Of a DNA stretch of 64,000 nucleotides, positions 59,545 through 64,000 are shown piece by piece. Source of the DNA: Loxodes magnus. Lineage: Eukaryota > Ciliophora > Karyorelictea > Loxodida > Loxodidae. The stretch covers positions 806,001 through 870,000 of the forward strand of contig CAMPDV010000006.1 in assembly GCA_946699065.1 (NCBI GenBank). Reading direction: 5' to 3'. A program made the position numbers and the translations under genes. Position 1 is the first letter of the stretch. Each line of letters begins with the position of its first letter. The notes under the pieces are model-generated. The model ran no database searches. It worked only from the letters and a program-made list of their open reading frames with translations, and was not told where the DNA came from.

Positions 59545-62500
59545 TATAGTTGATTTTATATTTTGAATCAATTTATAAGCCTTTTAAACTCACTAATCTA
59601 TAAAATTATTTAAATATTAATTTTAAACCTTTTCCTATAGTTATCTCACTTTTATTCTCAAGTCAAACATCATCTATTAGCCTTCAAGTATTTAATTCAT
59701 TAGAAAATTATAAATTCAACATCTATACCTTAATATTAAATCCACTTCAGCAATATTTCTAAACAAATCTGCGATATTTTACTATTTCATTCTTAGTTTT
59801 CACCTAACTCTCCAATTGGTGGACTAAACTCACACACGTAAATGACCAATTATTGAAGTAATAAATAAAGTAATAGATAATATAAGTAAAGATTTTAAGA
59901 AATAGACTTTTATAATATTCATAAGCATAAATTTTAAAAGGAAGACAAATATTTATTTTTATCTGCTTCCTTAAAATTTCAAAAAAGATGAATAAGTGAT
60001 CGCTTTAGAACCTTACATTATCATTTAGCTCTTATTTTAAATTTTGGAGTTAGAAAACATTAGAATTTATGCAAAATATTTATTTAATGTTGTAATTATA
60101 GCTCTAACTTAAAAAAGCATTTAGTTATTATTGCAAGTATTAAAATTTAAAGTGCAAATCGACAAATTTTATACTAGGAGATCTTAGGAAATTAAGTTAG
60201 ATAATCATGAATCAAAAATAACAAATATTTACTAGGTTTTACTTCTTATGACTTAGTTGCTAGCATTTATTAAATTTATTCCTTTTTAGATATTACAAAG
60301 ATTTAGAACTATTAAAAAAATCTTTAAAAAGCATAATTTTAGAACATATCAAAACCTATTTTTAAAAATATTGTTTTCCTAATATAAGGCAGCATGTTTA
60401 AGTGGAAAATTGATTTAATGAAAACTAAGTTTTATAATCTAAAAAAAGAAAATTGCAGATGTAAAGTTACAATCTAAAAATAAGTGCTTAGTTTTTATTT
60501 TCCTATAGCAGCAATTTATTTAATAAAGTAAACAAAATATACTTTAGATCTCTTAGGATTTCTTTTTAATTATCTTCTGATGATCTATCTTAAAATTAAC
60601 TAAATCAAATATATGGCTTATATGTAATTATAACTTTGGACAACCCTACAATAGAATTTTATTATGCTTATAATCCTTTTTTTGAGATTTATCTTACTTA
60701 AAGCATAGGCTTAATGTATGTAGAATATTAAATGCTAGTAATATTTATTTAAGGTTTCTTATAAGTTACTTTATATAAAATTTCAAATTGATTCTGCTTT
60801 CATAAAGATCAATAAACACGTTTTAAAATGTAATAATTACTAAAGGAGACATAGAAATAATTTTGCAATCTCTATAAATTACTTCTTGCTAATTATTTAA
60901 CTAGTTTCTTACAACGTTTAAAGCGTGGTTTAGTAAGCAATTCATTATTTACTAATGAATGCTAACTATATTTTTTATTTACTTTTATAGACTAAATTAG
61001 AGTATTAACTTTCTTTTTGAGGCTCTTTAGTTACATAGAATTAATAAATGCTGCTTATTAATTTATTCTTCCTCATCAGTATATAATCTAAAATAGTTAA
61101 AGCTTGCTTACTCTTTTATTAGAATAAATACACTTTTATCAACTTAAACCTAAGAATATATAAAATATCCACGAAGATAAGCTTTAAAAAGTATTTATTA
61201 CTTTAAATAGAGCACCATTTTGCAATAAATAAGCTTAAAGACTTAGAAATAAAATTAGCTAAATAAATCCAAACCTTATATCTTATTATTAATTGAAGGC
61301 ATATACTAGTTACTTTAACAAGAAAAGCATAATTTGAGAAAAATTTAATGCTATTCTAATATGCGATATTTAATTAAGACTACATGCTCCAATTAGAACT
61401 GTATAAATTAATGCTTAACTAGAATAGAAGTTTGATTGAATAATTTAGTTATATTTATAAACAAATAGAGATTACATAAGAGATATGAGTGGTTAAACTT
61501 AAATTTTTATTTGCATCTCTACTTTTTTATTGTAACTGAAACTTAGATTATTTATAGTCAAAATTATATTCACTCTTAATCATAAAAGTATTAGTTGTTG
61601 ATAATAAGCAAAACTTAAAAATATTTTTTTGTAATTAATATGATTAAGATGAAAGTTCCTGAACTGCTATATATCTTAAACTCCATGCTATTATAATTGA
61701 AATATATAAGAATAAGTTTAGAGTAATATTGGATATTGAATTAAAGATAGAATAGCATCTTATTTTTAATTAAGCACTATCAAGTAAATAATTAAATGTA
61801 TTATTTTAATTTTAGCAGCAAATACACTCTTTCACTATTAAATTTTGCGAAATTTTGCTTGAAAAGGTCAAATTACTCAATAGGTTTAGCTTGTCAACAT
61901 TTTAAATTATTTGCTTAATTATCATATTAAGTTGATTATAATGTAAGATATTCTTAAATTTTAGAAATATTTATTTCTAAAATTTAATTATTTTTGAGCC
62001 TTAAATATCTATCAATTATCTGATCAATACAGAGACAATTAATTATATATTATCTTCTTTTTTTAACTATTTTGCTAATATACGAATAAAAATTTTCAAA
62101 GTTCTTATCTTTTTCAGTATATAATTGGATAAAATCCTCATCGGTTTTATCAGAATTCTAAAAGTAAGCTAGATGAAATGATTACTTGTATAAGCATTGT
62201 TTATTTTTTAGTTTTATACTATAAGACTTAGTTATTTATTTACTAAACTAAAGCTATATTATTTTAAATTTCTAATTAATATTCTCTTTAAATCTCAGTT
62301 AACAACTTTCTCAACTTGTGGTAGTAATATTATTCCTTTTAATGGAAAGCTAAAAGCTTATTGTATTGCTTAAAATATTTCAGATTTTATATTAGTGTTA
62401 GTTTAATCTTTAATTAAAGGCTAAATAAGTTAAGCTCTAATATTATCATTATAATTAAATCAATATAATGCTGAAACAGGAATAAAATAAACCATTTATT

Positions 62501-64000
62501 AGATTCTTTTCATTTAAGCATATCTACTTAAATGGTTTAAATTATATTTGCATGTAATAAATATATCTAAGCTACCATTTAATAACATTTGCTTAAAGAC
62601 CTATAGTCAAATTCAATCCAAATTTTGAATATTATTTCTCTAGCATTTAACTTTCCTTAATTTATTAAATTTCATATTTTTTAATATTCTCCTCTACTTT
62701 CTTAATACACTTTCAAAGATGCTATTAGGTGCCATTAATACTAAGCATAAACTTGTTTTTTAAGTTCAACAATAAAAATATATTCCATTATAATACTTCT
62801 TCATAAATTAGGTTAATATTTAAAGATTGAAATCTATTATCTAGAATTTAAGAAATAGATATCAGATAATATATATTTCTTTAGAACGGAGCAAGTAAAT
62901 TTATAGCAAGAGATTAAGTCTCTTCTTTTCTACTTAAGCTGAATTTGATGGCATGGTGCTAGCTTATAATTGGTCTTTTCTCTCTGTTTTATTAATTAAA
63001 TAATCTAGATGAAAAGTATAGCTTAACTTATTGTAATATAATTGAAATTTATGCTTTAAAAAAACTAATTAATTTTATTTGTCTCTATAGAAATAATTAA
63101 AGAATTTTATATTTATATATATAGTTTCCTTGCTTTAAACTGATATTAGAAAATAGATTAACTTGCTTAAATTATGATTATACAAAGTACATCCTTTTTA
63201 AAGTTGAATTACCTTTTCTACACTGTATCTATCCATAAGTTCTATATAATTTCACTAACTTAAAATTAGAAGGAAAATAATAATAAACTGAAACTTTACT
63301 TTTATTGACTAGAAAGGAGTATGGCTAACATATTAGAGGAAATTAAATCTGATTTATTAAATCCTAAATAAAATGTAAATATATCTTCTATACTTATATA
63401 GTGCAAGGGTAGAAATTAAAATTTAATTGATAGTAGAAGATCTGAAGAACTAAATATAATAAGTAACTTTAGAGAATGAAAATATGAACAAATATTATCC
63501 ATGGTAATAGCAAACTTTTATGATAATAAGACTAACTTTTTACTTTTCTTTAGCAATAAGTATCTTAAATTAAGCATAAATTAATTTTAACTTCATAGTG
63601 ATTTTTAAAGGAAAATAGTCATTTTAAAAAGTAATTATACCTAGATTTTTCAAGCAATTCAAAAAGAATTCCAATAATAGTGAATCTGAATTAATAGAAA
63701 AAATAATAGTATACTTTTAGATAAATTTGAAAATAAATTCTGAAGTAAGATAAAATAGTAATTTACTATTAATAAGCACTTCAAATATTCTTATATTCAG
63801 GACTAAATTTACTAATTATTATTATATTAATTTTAGAGATATTTATTATTCCTTGCAATAGGTAACTTAATTAAAGAAATAATAACTAATTTAGAGAAAT
63901 TTGATTATAGAATTACATAAAAGAAGCAAATAAACTGCTTTTGATTATTTTAATTAAAAAACCTGCATCAAGTAAGGAATTAATATAACTAAATCAATAT
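59545..64000. other. AT-rich terminal region
   Basis: About 4.4 kb to the end of the window. I see no coding frame with gene-like composition on either strand, no structured RNA and no conspicuous repeat. Confidence 0.45.

Overview
The window is about three-quarters or more A+T and comes from a ciliate nuclear genome with a reassigned code. TAA and TAG are read as glutamine throughout every convincing gene. TGA stands at positions where protein families have an invariant tryptophan: casein kinase 2 alpha, two sites in an alpha-tubulin and the PHD-finger Trp. TGA also ends most genes. This matches the ambiguous codes of karyorelicts (Loxodes type) or Condylostoma. Three genes (at 37.6, 43.9 and 57.4 kb) seem to end at TAA, which would favour the Condylostoma-type code in which all three codons are dual. 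Introns are tiny: those placed with confidence by frame continuity are 16 to 22 nt. The organism assignment is inference; the code itself is read from the sequence.

0-21 kb: a WDR11-like two-propeller trafficking protein (1.8-4.9 kb) and an uncharacterised Cys-containing protein (5.0-5.9 kb), both on the minus strand; a protein kinase (6.9-8.4 kb, plus); then minus-strand genes for a diaminopropionate ammonia-lyase-like pseudoenzyme with an N-terminal acylation signal, a small MGCCC-type protein and a third Gly2 protein resembling EF-hand proteins; a Gln/Lys-rich protein on the plus strand; and casein kinase 2 alpha (minus).

24-53 kb: a plasma-membrane-type Ca2+-ATPase (plus), a secreted GH144-like glycosidase (minus), and four paralogues of an unrecognised multi-pass membrane protein (29.0 +, 37.6 -, 43.9 -, 48.9 +; each 451 or 454 aa), in which Trp is written mostly as TGA in three of the four. 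The divergent glycosidase/membrane-protein gene pair is duplicated in inverted orientation at 40.6-41.5 kb as two broken copies. Between 41.8 and 42.5 kb lies a cluster of GC-rich islands with Pol III-like T-run ends; one of them, 311 bp, is bounded by perfect 15-bp direct repeats like a SINE. Another GC-rich candidate RNA is at 34.7 kb.

53-64 kb: a divergent alpha-tubulin (minus) lacking the acidic tail and carrying Gln in place of the catalytic Glu254, a family A DNA polymerase of organellar type with three 16-17 nt introns (minus), a RING plus PHD finger protein (minus) and a small YAKGxCxxCY protein (minus). About half of the window is AT-rich intergenic sequence in which I see no gene. 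That DNA is rich in AGCT and poor in CpG.
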